Shown here: positions 8,958-17,168 of the stretch, one piece after another
Position numbering within the stretch: the stretch's first letter is position 1
Layout: each line of letters opens with the position of its first letter
From: Micromonospora sp. MH99
GTDB lineage: Bacteria; Actinomycetota; Actinomycetes; Mycobacteriales; Micromonosporaceae
Length of the DNA stretch: 64,000 nucleotides
Reading direction: 5' to 3'
NCBI RefSeq assembly: GCF_021442385.1
Contig: NZ_MUZA01000016.1
Location: 44,434-108,433, forward strand
The notes under the pieces: generated by a model
What the model was told of the DNA's origin: nothing
The model's database searches: none
Seen by the model: the letters and a program-made list of their open reading frames with translations, nothing else
Position numbers and translations under genes: made by a program

Positions 8958-8992
8958 TCGCGCAAGGTCAACCACCGCCGCGGGAGCCGATC

Positions 8993-9085
8993 ATGACGAT
9001 GTCGCACGTCACCACCGTGCTGTCGTCGACGCTGCCCGGCGACGGTTGGCGAGCGGAAGGCCCCCGGACGGGCCGGCCCGACTGA
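8993..9085 (+). CDS. Possible 30-aa small ORF upstream of HNH gene
   Basis: An ATG with GGGAG 7 nt upstream opens a 30-codon frame ending in TGA at 9085, followed 18 bp later by a strong hairpin. The peptide is Ser/Thr-rich with one Trp. It may be a leader peptide or a chance ORF, and no homology can be claimed. Confidence 0.3.
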   Translation: MTMSHVTTVLSSTLPGDGWRAEGPRTGRPD

Positions 9086-9103
9086 CGCGTTCCCGTACGC
9101 GCC

Positions 9104-9138
9104 GAGCCGCCCCGTCCGAACGCCGGACCGGGCGGCTC
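9104..9138 (+). terminator. Hairpin between small ORF and HNH gene
   Basis: Arms of 15 bp (9104-9118 and 9124-9138) with one mismatch close over a 5-nt loop. There is no long T-tract after it, as is common for actinobacterial terminators. It lies 35 bp before the HNH start, so it could act as a terminator or attenuator. Confidence 0.5.
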
Positions 9139-9172
9139 TTCGCTGTCCGTCACCAGCTGAAAGGAGTCCCCG

Positions 9173-9616
9173 GTGGACGCCGTCCTCGTCATCAACGCCG
9201 ACCTCGGCCCGTTGCACCGGGTCACCGTTCAGCACGCCGTCCGGATGCTCTGCCGCCGGGTGGCCGAGATCCACGAGGCGGAGCCGGACCAGGTGATCGG
9301 CGTCTTCCCGCTGCCCCGGGTGGTGCGACTGGTCCGCTACGTGGTCACCCGGTGGCGGTTCAACTCCGGGCCGGCGTGGTCCCGGGCCGGGGTGCTCCGC
9401 CGCGACGAGCGCTGCTGCGCGTACTGCGGCGGGGTCGCGTCGACCATCGACCACATCCTGCCGCGCTCACGGGGCGGCCGGAACACCTGGCGAAACACCA
9501 CCGCCGCCTGCTACGGCTGCAATCAGCGCAAGGGCGACCGCACCCCGGCGGAGGCGGGCATGCCGCTGCGCCGGGAGCCGGTGAACCCCGGCTGGGCGTC
9601 GCTGGCGGGGCGGTGA
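9173..9616 (+). CDS. HNH endonuclease
   Basis: This 147-aa protein has an HNH/McrA-type nuclease domain at its C-terminal half. A zinc-binding CAYC (about 82-85) is followed by the catalytic DHILPRSRGG (about 93-102), WRNTTAAC and CYGCNQRKGD (about 113-122), all hallmark residues of the fold. The N-terminal 60 residues match the pattern of the widespread actinobacterial single-domain HNH proteins. A strong AAAGGAG site precedes the GTG. The family is chromosomal and conserved and is not usually part of a restriction system. Its cellular substrate is unknown. Confidence 0.88.
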   Translation: MDAVLVINADLGPLHRVTVQHAVRMLCRRVAEIHEAEPDQVIGVFPLPRVVRLVRYVVTRWRFNSGPAWSRAGVLRRDERCCAYCGGVASTIDHILPRSRGGRNTWRNTTAACYGCNQRKGDRTPAEAGMPLRREPVNPGWASLAGR

Positions 9617-9683
9617 CCGACCGGCCGGCGGGAACGGGGGGCCGCGTCGGGGTACGCCCCGGCGCGGCACCCGTCGGCCCCGG

Positions 9684-11210
9684 TCAGAGAGCCCGTTCCT
9701 TGACCTTCGGCACCGGACGGCCGCTCGCGCAGTGCGCACGGATCTCGCTGCTGTGCTCGGTCGACGTCAGCTCGACCTGGACCTGCTTCGCCGGACCCGG
9801 GTCGTAGGGCTCCGCTCGAAAGCCCGACGCGGGCGTCACCGTGACAATTTCGGCAGATCCCCCGAGGCAGCGGACGGTGACCGTCCCGCCCTGGGCCTGC
9901 ACCGGGACCAGCACCGGGTCGGTGGGCGTCGGCGTCGGTGTGGGCGTGGGCGTCGGTGTGGGCGGGGTCGGCGCCGGCGCCGGCGTGGACGGTCCGTCCG
10001 AACCCGTCGCTGAGCTGGCCCGGGGGACGGCCGGCGTCTTCCGGGCCGACGGGCCGGCGGACGGACGGGTCTCGGACGGTTCGGGCTGTTCGACGGTCTG
10101 CGGCAGCCCCACAGTGGTGGTGCCACCCGAGCCGATGCCGGTTCGTGGCACGGTCCCGTCGTGCTGCCGGGTGGCGTAGTCGCCCAGCGAGCCGGCCACC
10201 GCCACCGCGGCGATCACCGCGCTGCCGACCGCCAGCACCACCCGATGCCGACGCCAGAACTGTCGCCGGGAAGCACAGGTCGGGTCGGCGGTGACCCCGG
10301 CGGGGGGCTCGGGCACGTCGTCGACCGGCGCACCCCCGATGGCCGCCGAACCGACCCCGGACGCTCCGCCCGGGGCTGGGGCCACATCCGCCGTCGCCGG
10401 CCCGGCGGCAGCTCCGAGCAGGATGCGGGCCGCATCGGCGGCCGAGGGCCGGTCGGCGGGATCGCGGGCCAGGCACCAGCGGTAGAGCCGGTGGATCTCG
10501 GCGGGGACTCCGTCGATCTCGGGCAACGGGTCCGGCTCGACGTGGACGTGGGCGCGGAGCATCGCGGTCTGCGCCTCGGGGGCCCAGGGCAGCCGACCGG
10601 TGAGCGTCCGGTGCAGGAGCAGGCCGAGGGCGTACACGTCGCAGGCCGGCAGGACCTCGCCGGCCGCCAGCCGCTCCGGGGCGAGGTAGGCCGGCGTACC
10701 GAGCAGCCGACCATCGAAGTCGATCTCGGGGTCGCCGACGGCCGCCGCGATACCGAAGTCGAGCACCTTCGCGCCGGTGGGGGTGAGCATCACGTTGCTC
10801 GGTTTCACGTCGCGGTGCACCAGCTCCTGGGCGTGCGCGGCCTCAAGGGCCGAGGCCACCTCCGCGCAGACCCGCAGCGCGGCGCGGGGTGGCAGCGGAC
10901 CGGCCGCCAACCGTTGTTCGAGGGTGACGCCGTTGAGCAGTTCCAGCACCACGAACGGCACCTGGACGCCGTCGACGACCGACTCACCGAAGTCGTAGAC
11001 GCTTGTGACGTACGGGTGTGACAACCGGGCTGCCGCCTTGGCCTCGGCCCGGATCCGCTGTCGGGCGTTGGCGTCCGAGCCGACGAGCACCTTCACCGCC
11101 ACGTCCCGTTCGAGCACCTCGTCGTACGCCCGATGGACCGCGGACATGCCGCCGCTGCCGAGGCGCTCCAGGAGCCGGTAGCGGCCCGCAAGCAACCGAT
11201 CACGTTGCAC
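9684..11210 (-). CDS. Transmembrane serine/threonine protein kinase
   Basis: This is a Hanks-type kinase of about 508 aa. The kinase domain starts at once with the glycine loop LGSGGMSAV (17-25) and VAVKV (Lys40). The catalytic loop HRDVKPSNVM, the DFG motif (LDFGIA) and APERL follow. After an Ala/Pro linker there is one membrane helix, then an outward-facing region with a Pro-Thr repeat of about seven PT units and a C-terminal domain of about 80 aa with two cysteines. No PASTA repeats are present, so the ligand is unknown. The GTG at 11210 lies immediately before the kinase fold; a GTG at 11234 is an alternative. No partner phosphatase is adjacent. Confidence 0.88.
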   Translation of the reverse strand: MQRDRLLAGRYRLLERLGSGGMSAVHRAYDEVLERDVAVKVLVGSDANARQRIRAEAKAAARLSHPYVTSVYDFGESVVDGVQVPFVVLELLNGVTLEQRLAAGPLPPRAALRVCAEVASALEAAHAQELVHRDVKPSNVMLTPTGAKVLDFGIAAAVGDPEIDFDGRLLGTPAYLAPERLAAGEVLPACDVYALGLLLHRTLTGRLPWAPEAQTAMLRAHVHVEPDPLPEIDGVPAEIHRLYRWCLARDPADRPSAADAARILLGAAAGPATADVAPAPGGASGVGSAAIGGAPVDDVPEPPAGVTADPTCASRRQFWRRHRVVLAVGSAVIAAVAVAGSLGDYATRQHDGTVPRTGIGSGGTTTVGLPQTVEQPEPSETRPSAGPSARKTPAVPRASSATGSDGPSTPAPAPTPPTPTPTPTPTPTPTDPVLVPVQAQGGTVTVRCLGGSAEIVTVTPASGFRAEPYDPGPAKQVQVELTSTEHSSEIRAHCASGRPVPKVKERAL

Positions 11211-11332
11211 GACCGACAGCCTGCCGTACCGCACCGGCCCGGCACCACCCGGGATCGAGGTTTCGCAATGAATGGAACTCCGGCCGAGGCATGGCCGACC
11301 CGGCGCGCGGGGTCCGCGGATACCTATGCACG

Positions 11333-11405
11333 CCCTTTGCTCTGCTTCAGCGGAGGCGACACTCACGGGCCGTGAGTGTCGCCTCCGCTGAAGCAGAGCA
11401 AAGGG
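11333..11405. repeat. 73-bp near-perfect palindrome, repeat family A copy 1
   Basis: Two perfect 36-bp arms (11333-11368 and 11370-11405) are separated by one base. The outer 16 bp, CTTTGCTCTGCTTCA and its complement, recur at 52167-52237. The element sits in the 332-bp gap between the kinase start and the end of the crotonase gene. No coding sequence is supported in that gap. Confidence 0.9.
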
Positions 11406-11484
11406 AAGAGAGGGGGTGCTACCGGGCCGAGCCGGCACCGGGATCCAGCGCGGCGGGCGGGCCTACCTCAGCGATGCCTCGGCC

Positions 11485-11526
11485 GACGGCGACGGCGACG
11501 GCGACGACGGCGGCGGCGACGACGGC
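11485..11526. repeat. GACGGC-type microsatellite
   Basis: A run of GAC/GGC triplets, partly as GACGGC hexamers, lies just beyond the stop of the crotonase gene. It is low-complexity and shows no supported coding function. Confidence 0.6.
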
Positions 11527-11542
11527 GCTCAGGCGACCAGTC

Positions 11543-12328
11543 TCAACGCTCTGTCGGCGCGCGCCAGGCGAAGCGGGGCGTCCTGCGCTCGGCGATGGCC
11601 GCGACGCCTTCGCGGGCCTCGCCGCTGTCCGCCACCTTCCGGTGCCACCAGGCGATCCGTGCCGGTCCGGCCCGGTCGTCGACGATCTCCTTGGCGGCGG
11701 CGACGCTCAGCGGCGATCGCTGGGCGATCGTGGCGGTGAGGTCGTCCACCCGTGCGGCGAGGCGGTCGCCGGGCAGCACCTCGTCGACGAGGCCGATCCG
11801 CAGGGCACGGTCGGCGTCGATCAGCTCGGCGGTGAACAGCAGGTGCTTCGCCGCCGACGGGCCGACCAGCCGGGCCAGCCGCCGCGTCGTCGGCGCCGGG
11901 TAGACCAGCCCGAGCCGGGCCGGCGGTACGCCGAAGCGAGCGTCATCCGAGGCGATCCGCAGGTCACAGGCGACCGCGAGCTGAGCGCCACCCCCGACGC
12001 AGGCGCCCCGGATCGCCGCGATGGTCGGCTTGGCGAAGCCGGCCAGCCGCTCCTCGGCGGCCACCGCGATGCTGGTGTCACCGGCGTCCAGCAGCTCGGC
12101 CAGGTCACCGAGGTCGGCGCCGGCGCAGAAGGCGTCGCCCGCGCCGGTGAGCACCAGGGCCCGTACGTCGGGGTCGGGCTCCAGCCGGTCGAGCAGTTCG
12201 GGGAGCTGCCGCCACATGGCGGCAGTCATCGCGTTGCGACGGGCCGGGTTGTGGATCACCACGGTCGCCACCGGCCCGGTCACCGCGACTGTCAGTTCCG
12301 CGTCCGACACGTTCACCCCGAGTTCCAT
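11543..12328 (-). CDS. Crotonase-fold (enoyl-CoA hydratase/isomerase) protein
   Basis: This protein of about 261 aa has the crotonase fold. Visible features are the oxyanion-hole segments AFCAGADL and GACVGGGAQLAVACDL, then ARFGVPPARLGLVYP. In true enoyl-CoA hydratases the two catalytic glutamates lie in GGGCEL and FGxPE. Here these positions are Gln and Pro, so ordinary hydration is unlikely and another acyl-CoA reaction should be considered. ATG 12328 has no ribosome-binding site. GTG 12310 has GGGGTG upstream and gives a 255-aa protein. An inverted repeat of family B lies just before the gene. No beta-oxidation genes are adjacent. Confidence 0.85.
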   Translation of the reverse strand: MELGVNVSDAELTVAVTGPVATVVIHNPARRNAMTAAMWRQLPELLDRLEPDPDVRALVLTGAGDAFCAGADLGDLAELLDAGDTSIAVAAEERLAGFAKPTIAAIRGACVGGGAQLAVACDLRIASDDARFGVPPARLGLVYPAPTTRRLARLVGPSAAKHLLFTAELIDADRALRIGLVDEVLPGDRLAARVDDLTATIAQRSPLSVAAAKEIVDDRAGPARIAWWHRKVADSGEAREGVAAIAERRTPRFAWRAPTER

Positions 12329-12338
12329 GCTGCAACGA

Positions 12339-12384
12339 ATCTTGGACAGTTTCCGTCCTGAGCTGACGGCAACTGTCCAAGATT
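12339..12384. repeat. Repeat family B copy 1 (imperfect hairpin)
   Basis: AATCTTGGACAGTT (12339-12352) and its exact complement (12371-12384) flank a shorter inner CGTC/GACG pair. The same arms occur, longer and perfect, at 32305-32357. It lies upstream of the crotonase gene and beyond the 3' end of the M4 protease gene. Confidence 0.8.
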
Positions 12385-12455
12385 GCCAGAAACACGACGG
12401 CGCGGACCCGGCGGCCACCGTTGGGGATGGCCGCCGGGCCCGCGTGCCGGTCAGG

Positions 12456-14843
12456 TCAGGACACGTTGAGAGCGGTGTCGTCGACCACGAAGGACGTCTG
12501 CAACGAGGAGTCCTCGACGCCGGTGAACTTCAGGTTGACGGTCTGGCCGGCGTACGCGGCCAGGGAGAAGGACTTCTGGCTGTAGCCGGTGGCCTTGTTC
12601 AGGTTGGAGTAGGTCGCCAGCGTGGCCAGCACCGTCCCGCCCGGGTTGAGCACCTGCACGCGCAGCGTGTCGTACGCCGTGCTCGTGGTGGTCTCAGCCG
12701 AGTCGATGTGCAGCCAGAAACTGACCGTGTACGACGAGCAGCCGGCCGGGAGGGCCACCGACTGGGCGAGCGTGTCGGTGTGGCTGCTTCCGTACCCGTT
12801 CAGCCATGCCTTGTACGACCCGCCGTGGGCCGCCTGGCTGCTGGAGTTGGTGATCACGCCGGAGCTGGTCGTCCAGCCGGTCGAACCGGACTCGAAGCCC
12901 GGGTTGGCCAGCTTCTGGCCCGCCGAGGTGCAGCCGCCCCCGGTGCCGTTCACGGTCAGCGTGTAGGTGGCGCTGCGGGTGACCGACCCCGCGCCGTTCA
13001 CGGTGACCGAGTAGGTGCCGGGCGGGGTGCTCGCCGAGGTGCTGATGGTGAGGGTGGACGAGCCGCCCGAGGTCACCGAGGCGGGGCTGAACGCGGCGCT
13101 CGCCCCGCTGGGCAGGCCGGACGCGGAGAACGTCACGGTCTGCGCCGTACCGCTGGTGGTGGCGGTCGACACGGTGGTGGAGGCCGCGCTGCCCGGGTTC
13201 ACCGAGCCGGCGGTCGGCGACAGCGACACGGAGAAGTCGTTGCCGGTCGAGCAGTTCGAGTCGCTGCCGGCCACGTTCACTGCCGTCCAGGCGGCCTGCA
13301 CGGCCTTGTACTCGGTGGAGCAGCTGCCGTACAGGTCGGTCGCCGCCCGCAGGCTGTAGGCGCGGGCGGTGTTCGCCGGGTTGCTGGTGTTGACGTACGA
13401 CGTGTTGGAGGTGAAGTAGACGTCCAGTGCCCGGTACCAGATCTTCTCCGCCTTGGCGCGGCCGATGCCGGTGACCGCCGGAGCGGAACCGCAGACCGGC
13501 GAGGTGCCGTACGAGGTGGCGCCGGTGCCCTCGGCGAGGTTGAAGAAGAAGTGGTTGCCGACGCCGGAGGAGTAGTGCACGTCCTTGCTCTTGGTGCTGG
13601 TGGACCAGCAGCTGTCGGACGAGCCGTCCAGCGACGGGTTGTACATGTAGCGCAGCGGGGTGCCGTTGCCGTTGATGTTGATCTTCTCGCCGACCTGGTA
13701 GTCGCCCGGGTCGCTCGGCGCGGCGGCGTAGAACTCCATCATGTTGCCGAAGATGTCACTGGTGGACTCGTTGAGGCCACCGGCCTCACCGGAGTAGACC
13801 AGGCCGGCGAGCGCCTCGGTGACGCCGTGGCTCATCTCGTGCCCGGCCACGTCCAGCGAGACCAGCGGTCGGGCGTTGCTGGAGCCGTCACCGTAGGTCA
13901 TCTGGGCGCCGTCCCAGAACGCGTTGACGTAGTTGTTGCCGTAGTGCACGCGGCTGGGCACACCGCTGCCGTTGCCGAAGATGCCGTTGCGGCCGTGCAC
14001 GTTCTTGAAGTAGTCGAAGGTCTTCGCGGCACCGAAGTGCGCGTCCACGGCGGCCGACTGCCGGTTGGAGTTGGCGCCGGTGCCCCACGCGTTGTCGGCG
14101 TCGGTGAAGGTGGTGCAGGTGGAGGTGCCGTTGTTCATGTCGCAGGTGCGGCCGTTGCCGCGTACCGGGTCGATCATCTGGTACGTGCTGCCGGAGAGCG
14201 TGGTGTCGATGCTCACCGAGCCGGTGTAGATGCCCTGGCCGCTGCCGGTGACCGACTCGATCTCGTCGAACGACCCGACGGTCGCGCCGGAAGTGGCGTC
14301 GGTGATCACGTGCAGCCGCGACGGCGTCTGCCCGTCCGGCTGCCAGCCGCTGACCACCGTCTCCCACGCCAGCCGGCCCTTGCCGGAGCTGGCGTCGACG
14401 AACAGTTCCGGAGCGCCCACGGTCTCGGCCTTGCCGTTGAACCCGGCGCGGGCCGCCTTCTTCGCCGCGTCCGCGGTGATCCGGGCCGTGGTGGGGACGG
14501 TCAGTGGCGCGGCGAGTGCGACCGAACTGCCGGCGTAGGTACCGTTCGGCGCGGTGTGGATGACGAAGTCACCGCCGTACACCCGAAGCCCCTGGTAGGT
14601 GCGGGTGTAGCGGGTGTGCGCCGCACCGGAGGCGTCCACCCGGGTGCTGCGCACCTGGTAGGACTCGGCGCTCGAACCCTGGACGGCGCCGGGGTTCGTC
14701 CGCAGGACGGTCGCCGCTCGGGCCGCGGCGGAGGCGTCCGGCGCGGGAGCGGTGGGTGGGGCGGCGTGCGCCGCGGTGGCGACGCAGGTCAGCAGGCCGC
14801 TGGTGAGCAGCGCTGCGCTGACGGCCGCGAGGGGTCGTTTCAC
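12456..14843 (-). CDS. Secreted M4 (thermolysin-like) zinc metalloprotease
   Basis: This 795-aa preproprotein starts at GTG 14843 behind a perfect AGGAGG site. A Sec signal peptide ends near AHA (about 27). An FTP/PepSY-type propeptide runs to about residue 200. The catalytic domain carries the zinc site HEMSH (about 333) and the third ligand Glu in GLNESTSD. A substrate-side histidine block is also present. After the peptidase come an Ig-like domain with several VTV strands and a C-terminal galactose-binding-like/CBM-type beta domain starting near LANPGFESGS. It is an extracellular endopeptidase with domains that probably bind substrate or cell wall. It is divergent from a lipoprotein that resembles an M4 protease inhibitor. 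Confidence 0.93.
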   Translation of the reverse strand: MKRPLAAVSAALLTSGLLTCVATAAHAAPPTAPAPDASAAARAATVLRTNPGAVQGSSAESYQVRSTRVDASGAAHTRYTRTYQGLRVYGGDFVIHTAPNGTYAGSSVALAAPLTVPTTARITADAAKKAARAGFNGKAETVGAPELFVDASSGKGRLAWETVVSGWQPDGQTPSRLHVITDATSGATVGSFDEIESVTGSGQGIYTGSVSIDTTLSGSTYQMIDPVRGNGRTCDMNNGTSTCTTFTDADNAWGTGANSNRQSAAVDAHFGAAKTFDYFKNVHGRNGIFGNGSGVPSRVHYGNNYVNAFWDGAQMTYGDGSSNARPLVSLDVAGHEMSHGVTEALAGLVYSGEAGGLNESTSDIFGNMMEFYAAAPSDPGDYQVGEKININGNGTPLRYMYNPSLDGSSDSCWSTSTKSKDVHYSSGVGNHFFFNLAEGTGATSYGTSPVCGSAPAVTGIGRAKAEKIWYRALDVYFTSNTSYVNTSNPANTARAYSLRAATDLYGSCSTEYKAVQAAWTAVNVAGSDSNCSTGNDFSVSLSPTAGSVNPGSAASTTVSTATTSGTAQTVTFSASGLPSGASAAFSPASVTSGGSSTLTISTSASTPPGTYSVTVNGAGSVTRSATYTLTVNGTGGGCTSAGQKLANPGFESGSTGWTTSSGVITNSSSQAAHGGSYKAWLNGYGSSHTDTLAQSVALPAGCSSYTVSFWLHIDSAETTTSTAYDTLRVQVLNPGGTVLATLATYSNLNKATGYSQKSFSLAAYAGQTVNLKFTGVEDSSLQTSFVVDDTALNVS

Positions 14844-14984
14844 GTGCCCTCCTGAAAGGAGAAAGGGTGTGACGGGGGTAGTCACGCATGTAGATATAGC
14901 GATGTGTTGAGGAAAAGAGAAGCCTTGGACCGCTCCCAGACATTGAGACTGGCCGAACGGATGAGGGCCTTGACAAGGGAACCA

Positions 14985-15587
14985 ATGCCGGCAATGACAC
15001 GTCCGACGGACATGAGACCCGCCTCGACGACCGTCACGATCGCGCTCCTGGCCGCCCTTTTGGCCGGCTGCACCGGCACCGACCGGGCCGGCAGCGCCGC
15101 GGACCGACCATCGGCCACCGACACCCCGCCGCCAGTGACCGCGACACCGACAACGCCGGACGGCACCCCGCCGACCGGCACCGTGCCGACCGGGCCCGTG
15201 CCGACCGGGCCCGTGCCGCCTGGACCGGGGGCCACCGATGCGGCGGCCGAGCGGGTGACGCTGTTCCGCTCGGGCGGTTTCGCCGGACGCGGCGACAACG
15301 TGACAGTCGAGTCGGACGGCCGGTGGACGGTGGTGGACCGGGCCGGCAGCCGTCGTACCGGAAAACTCGACGCCGCCGACCTCGGCCGGCTACGCGGCCT
15401 GGCGGCCGACCCCCGACTGACCACCGAGGCCCGCCGCACGGCCACCGCGTCGAGCTGCGCGGACGCGTTCACCTACCGCCTGACCGTCGGCGCCGTCGAG
15501 ACCGGGTACGTCGACTGCCCCGCCGATCCCGCGCCGCCGCCGGCGACCCGTGCGCTCGTCGAGCTGCTGCTGCGGGTCACCGGCTGA
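14985..15587 (+). CDS. Lipoprotein with emfourin-like (M4 protease inhibitor) domain
   Basis: This protein of about 200 aa has a lipoprotein signal peptide with lipobox LLAGC (Cys29). A Pro/Thr/Gly linker follows, containing a direct repeat of TGPVP. The C-terminal domain of about 110 aa has RSGGFAG (95-101) at its start and a final TYRLTVG strand followed by a PPPATRALVELL helix. That pattern fits the protealysin inhibitor emfourin family, whose genes sit beside M4 proteases. Here it is divergent from an M4 protease 141 bp away, and it would be tethered to the membrane, where it could protect the producing cell. The start is uncertain: ATG 14985 has AAGGGA upstream, and ATGs at 14994 and 15012 are alternatives. 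Emfourin identity is an inference from motif and context. Confidence 0.65.
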   Translation: MPAMTRPTDMRPASTTVTIALLAALLAGCTGTDRAGSAADRPSATDTPPPVTATPTTPDGTPPTGTVPTGPVPTGPVPPGPGATDAAAERVTLFRSGGFAGRGDNVTVESDGRWTVVDRAGSRRTGKLDAADLGRLRGLAADPRLTTEARRTATASSCADAFTYRLTVGAVETGYVDCPADPAPPPATRALVELLLRVTG

Positions 15588-15595
15588 CTGGCGGC

Positions 15596-16255
15596 TCAGA
15601 CCAGGTAGTCCGGGGGAAGACCGGTGCCGCGCAGCTCCGCCGGCAGGTGCGCCACGTCGTTGACGGCGATCAGGTTCGGCGGCCCCGCCACGCCGTACCG
15701 GATGACCGTCAACCCCGCGTTGTGGTGGTTCAAACCCAGCCACCGCCGCGCCGGCGCGTCGAGGGCATGCCGGACCAGCCAGGCGATCAGGAAGGTGTGC
15801 GTCACCACCAGTTCACGAACCGGCTCGCCGCCGGCCGCACCCTCGTCGGCAACCGCCGGGCCGGTGAAGCGCCGCACCGCCGCCGCCGTCACCCGCGGCC
15901 CGTCGGTCCGCTCGGCCGTCGAGAACCCGGCCAGGAAATTGGCGTACGCCGACGGCAGCCCGGCCGGGTCCGTGTCGTGCGGGAGGTGGTCGCCGGCCAG
16001 CTCCGTGGCGTACACCGGAACGCCTGGCAGTGCCGCGGCGACCACCTCGGCGGTCTGCGCGGCCCTGCGCAACGGCCCGTGGTGTACGGCAGCGAACGGT
16101 CGGCCCCGCAGCCGCTCACCGAGCAGCGTGGCCTGCCGCCGGCCGCGCTCGGACAGGCCGGAATCCGGCTCGGTCGAGTCCGTGTCGGCATGCCCGGTGA
16201 GGTCCTGTTCGGCGTGCCGGGCCAGGTACAGCAACCGCGTTCGCATGCCGTACAC
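15596..16255 (-). CDS. Histidine phosphatase superfamily protein
   Basis: This 219-aa protein belongs to the phosphoglycerate mutase-like branch of the histidine phosphatases. The phospho-accepting histidine lies in LYLARHAEQD near the N-terminus. HGPLRRAAQTAEVV supplies the second arginine, and VVTHTFLIAW the second histidine. The glutamate of the usual RHGE is displaced (RHAEQD). Substrate is unknown. Its stop is only 8 bp from the stop of the convergent lipoprotein gene, and no terminator separates them. ATG 16246 is an alternative start. Confidence 0.85.
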   Translation of the reverse strand: MYGMRTRLLYLARHAEQDLTGHADTDSTEPDSGLSERGRRQATLLGERLRGRPFAAVHHGPLRRAAQTAEVVAAALPGVPVYATELAGDHLPHDTDPAGLPSAYANFLAGFSTAERTDGPRVTAAAVRRFTGPAVADEGAAGGEPVRELVVTHTFLIAWLVRHALDAPARRWLGLNHHNAGLTVIRYGVAGPPNLIAVNDVAHLPAELRGTGLPPDYLV

Positions 16256-16312
16256 CCAAACACACCCGAGGGCGCGGGACTGGCCCGCGCCCTCCGGTTT
16301 TGGATCTTGACG

Positions 16313-16732
16313 TTACGCCCGGGGGAACATCTGGCCGATGCGGATCTTGTTGCCGAACGGGTCCCGGATGCCGAAGTCGATCCCGTACGGGCGTTCGGTC
16401 GGCTCGTCGGTGATCTCGACGCCCTTCGCCACGAGATCCTCGTGCGTCTTGCGGGCGTCGTCGGTGGTCATGAAGAGGTACCCACCCAGGGCGCCCTTGG
16501 TGAGCAGCTCCCGCACCTGCTCGGCAGTCGCCGGGTCGAGCGCCGGCGGGCCCGGCTTCTCCAGCAGGATCTCGCGCTCCGGGTCACCGGGCAGGTTCAC
16601 CGTCAACCAGCGCATGAAGCCGAGATCCTGATCGGTGTTGACCTCCATACCGAGCTTGTTGACATAAAAGTCCAGCGCCGCGTCCTGGTCGAGGACGTAG
16701 ATCTGGGAGCGGCTGATCGCGTTCATCGTCAT
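16313..16732 (-). CDS. VOC (glyoxalase/bleomycin resistance-like) protein
   Basis: This 139-aa single VOC-superfamily protein begins MTMNAISRSQIYVLDQD. It has the usual FYVNKLGMEV strand-helix pattern and a C-terminal GIDFGIRDPFGNKIRIGQ block, where Asp/Asn-Pro-x-Gly-Asn is the VOC hallmark. The family includes metal-dependent dioxygenases, isomerases and antibiotic-binding proteins; no substrate can be read here. It is last in a coupled operon after the SLOG-like membrane protein and the AraC regulator, 34 bp after the AraC stop. Pairing of AraC regulators with downstream VOC genes is common in actinobacteria and suggests that the regulator controls it. Confidence 0.85.
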   Translation of the reverse strand: MTMNAISRSQIYVLDQDAALDFYVNKLGMEVNTDQDLGFMRWLTVNLPGDPEREILLEKPGPPALDPATAEQVRELLTKGALGGYLFMTTDDARKTHEDLVAKGVEITDEPTERPYGIDFGIRDPFGNKIRIGQMFPRA

Positions 16733-16766
16733 GCCACGACCGTAGAGGGTGGCCCTGACCTGCTGC

Positions 16767-17168
16767 TTATCCAAAACTGCTGGGACGCGTCCACGCCTTG
16801 GTGAAGCAGGACGGCACGTTGCCCGCCGCCGCGCGGCGACGCCGGAAATCCGTGGGGGACTCCCCCACGATCTGCCGGAACGTCCGACTGAACGTGCCCA
16901 GGCTGCCGAAGCCGACGGCGTAGCAGATGTCCGTGACGTCCCGGTCCGTCTCCACCAGCAGCGTCATGGCCCGCTCCACCCGGCGGCGTTGCAGGTAGCG
17001 GTGTGGCGTCTCGCCGAACGTGGCCCGGAACGTCCGGATGAAATGCGCCTCGGAGACGTGCGCGATCCGGGCCAACGCGGGGATGTCCAGCGGCTCGGCG
17101 TACGACCGGTCCATCGCGTCGCGCGCCCGCAGCATCGCCCGGTTGGACTCCTCCACGGCCCGGCTCAC
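16767..17168 (-). CDS. AraC-family regulator, DNA-binding domain only
   Basis: This 133-aa protein consists almost wholly of the AraC double helix-turn-helix domain. The first HTH covers DIPALARIAHVSEAHFIRTF; the second is centred on DVTDICYAVGFGSLGTFSRT with the signature FRQIVGESPTDFR. It lacks a separate ligand-binding domain. The GTG start overlaps the TGA of the upstream SLOG-like gene (GTGA), which indicates translational coupling. A short basic tail ends before the VOC gene. Confidence 0.88.
   Translation of the reverse strand: MSRAVEESNRAMLRARDAMDRSYAEPLDIPALARIAHVSEAHFIRTFRATFGETPHRYLQRRRVERAMTLLVETDRDVTDICYAVGFGSLGTFSRTFRQIVGESPTDFRRRRAAAGNVPSCFTKAWTRPSSFG

Noticed and set aside
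9900..9970. GGTGTGGGCGTC-type repeat considered as a non-coding satellite
   Set aside because: It encodes the Pro-Thr linker of the Ser/Thr kinase in frame.
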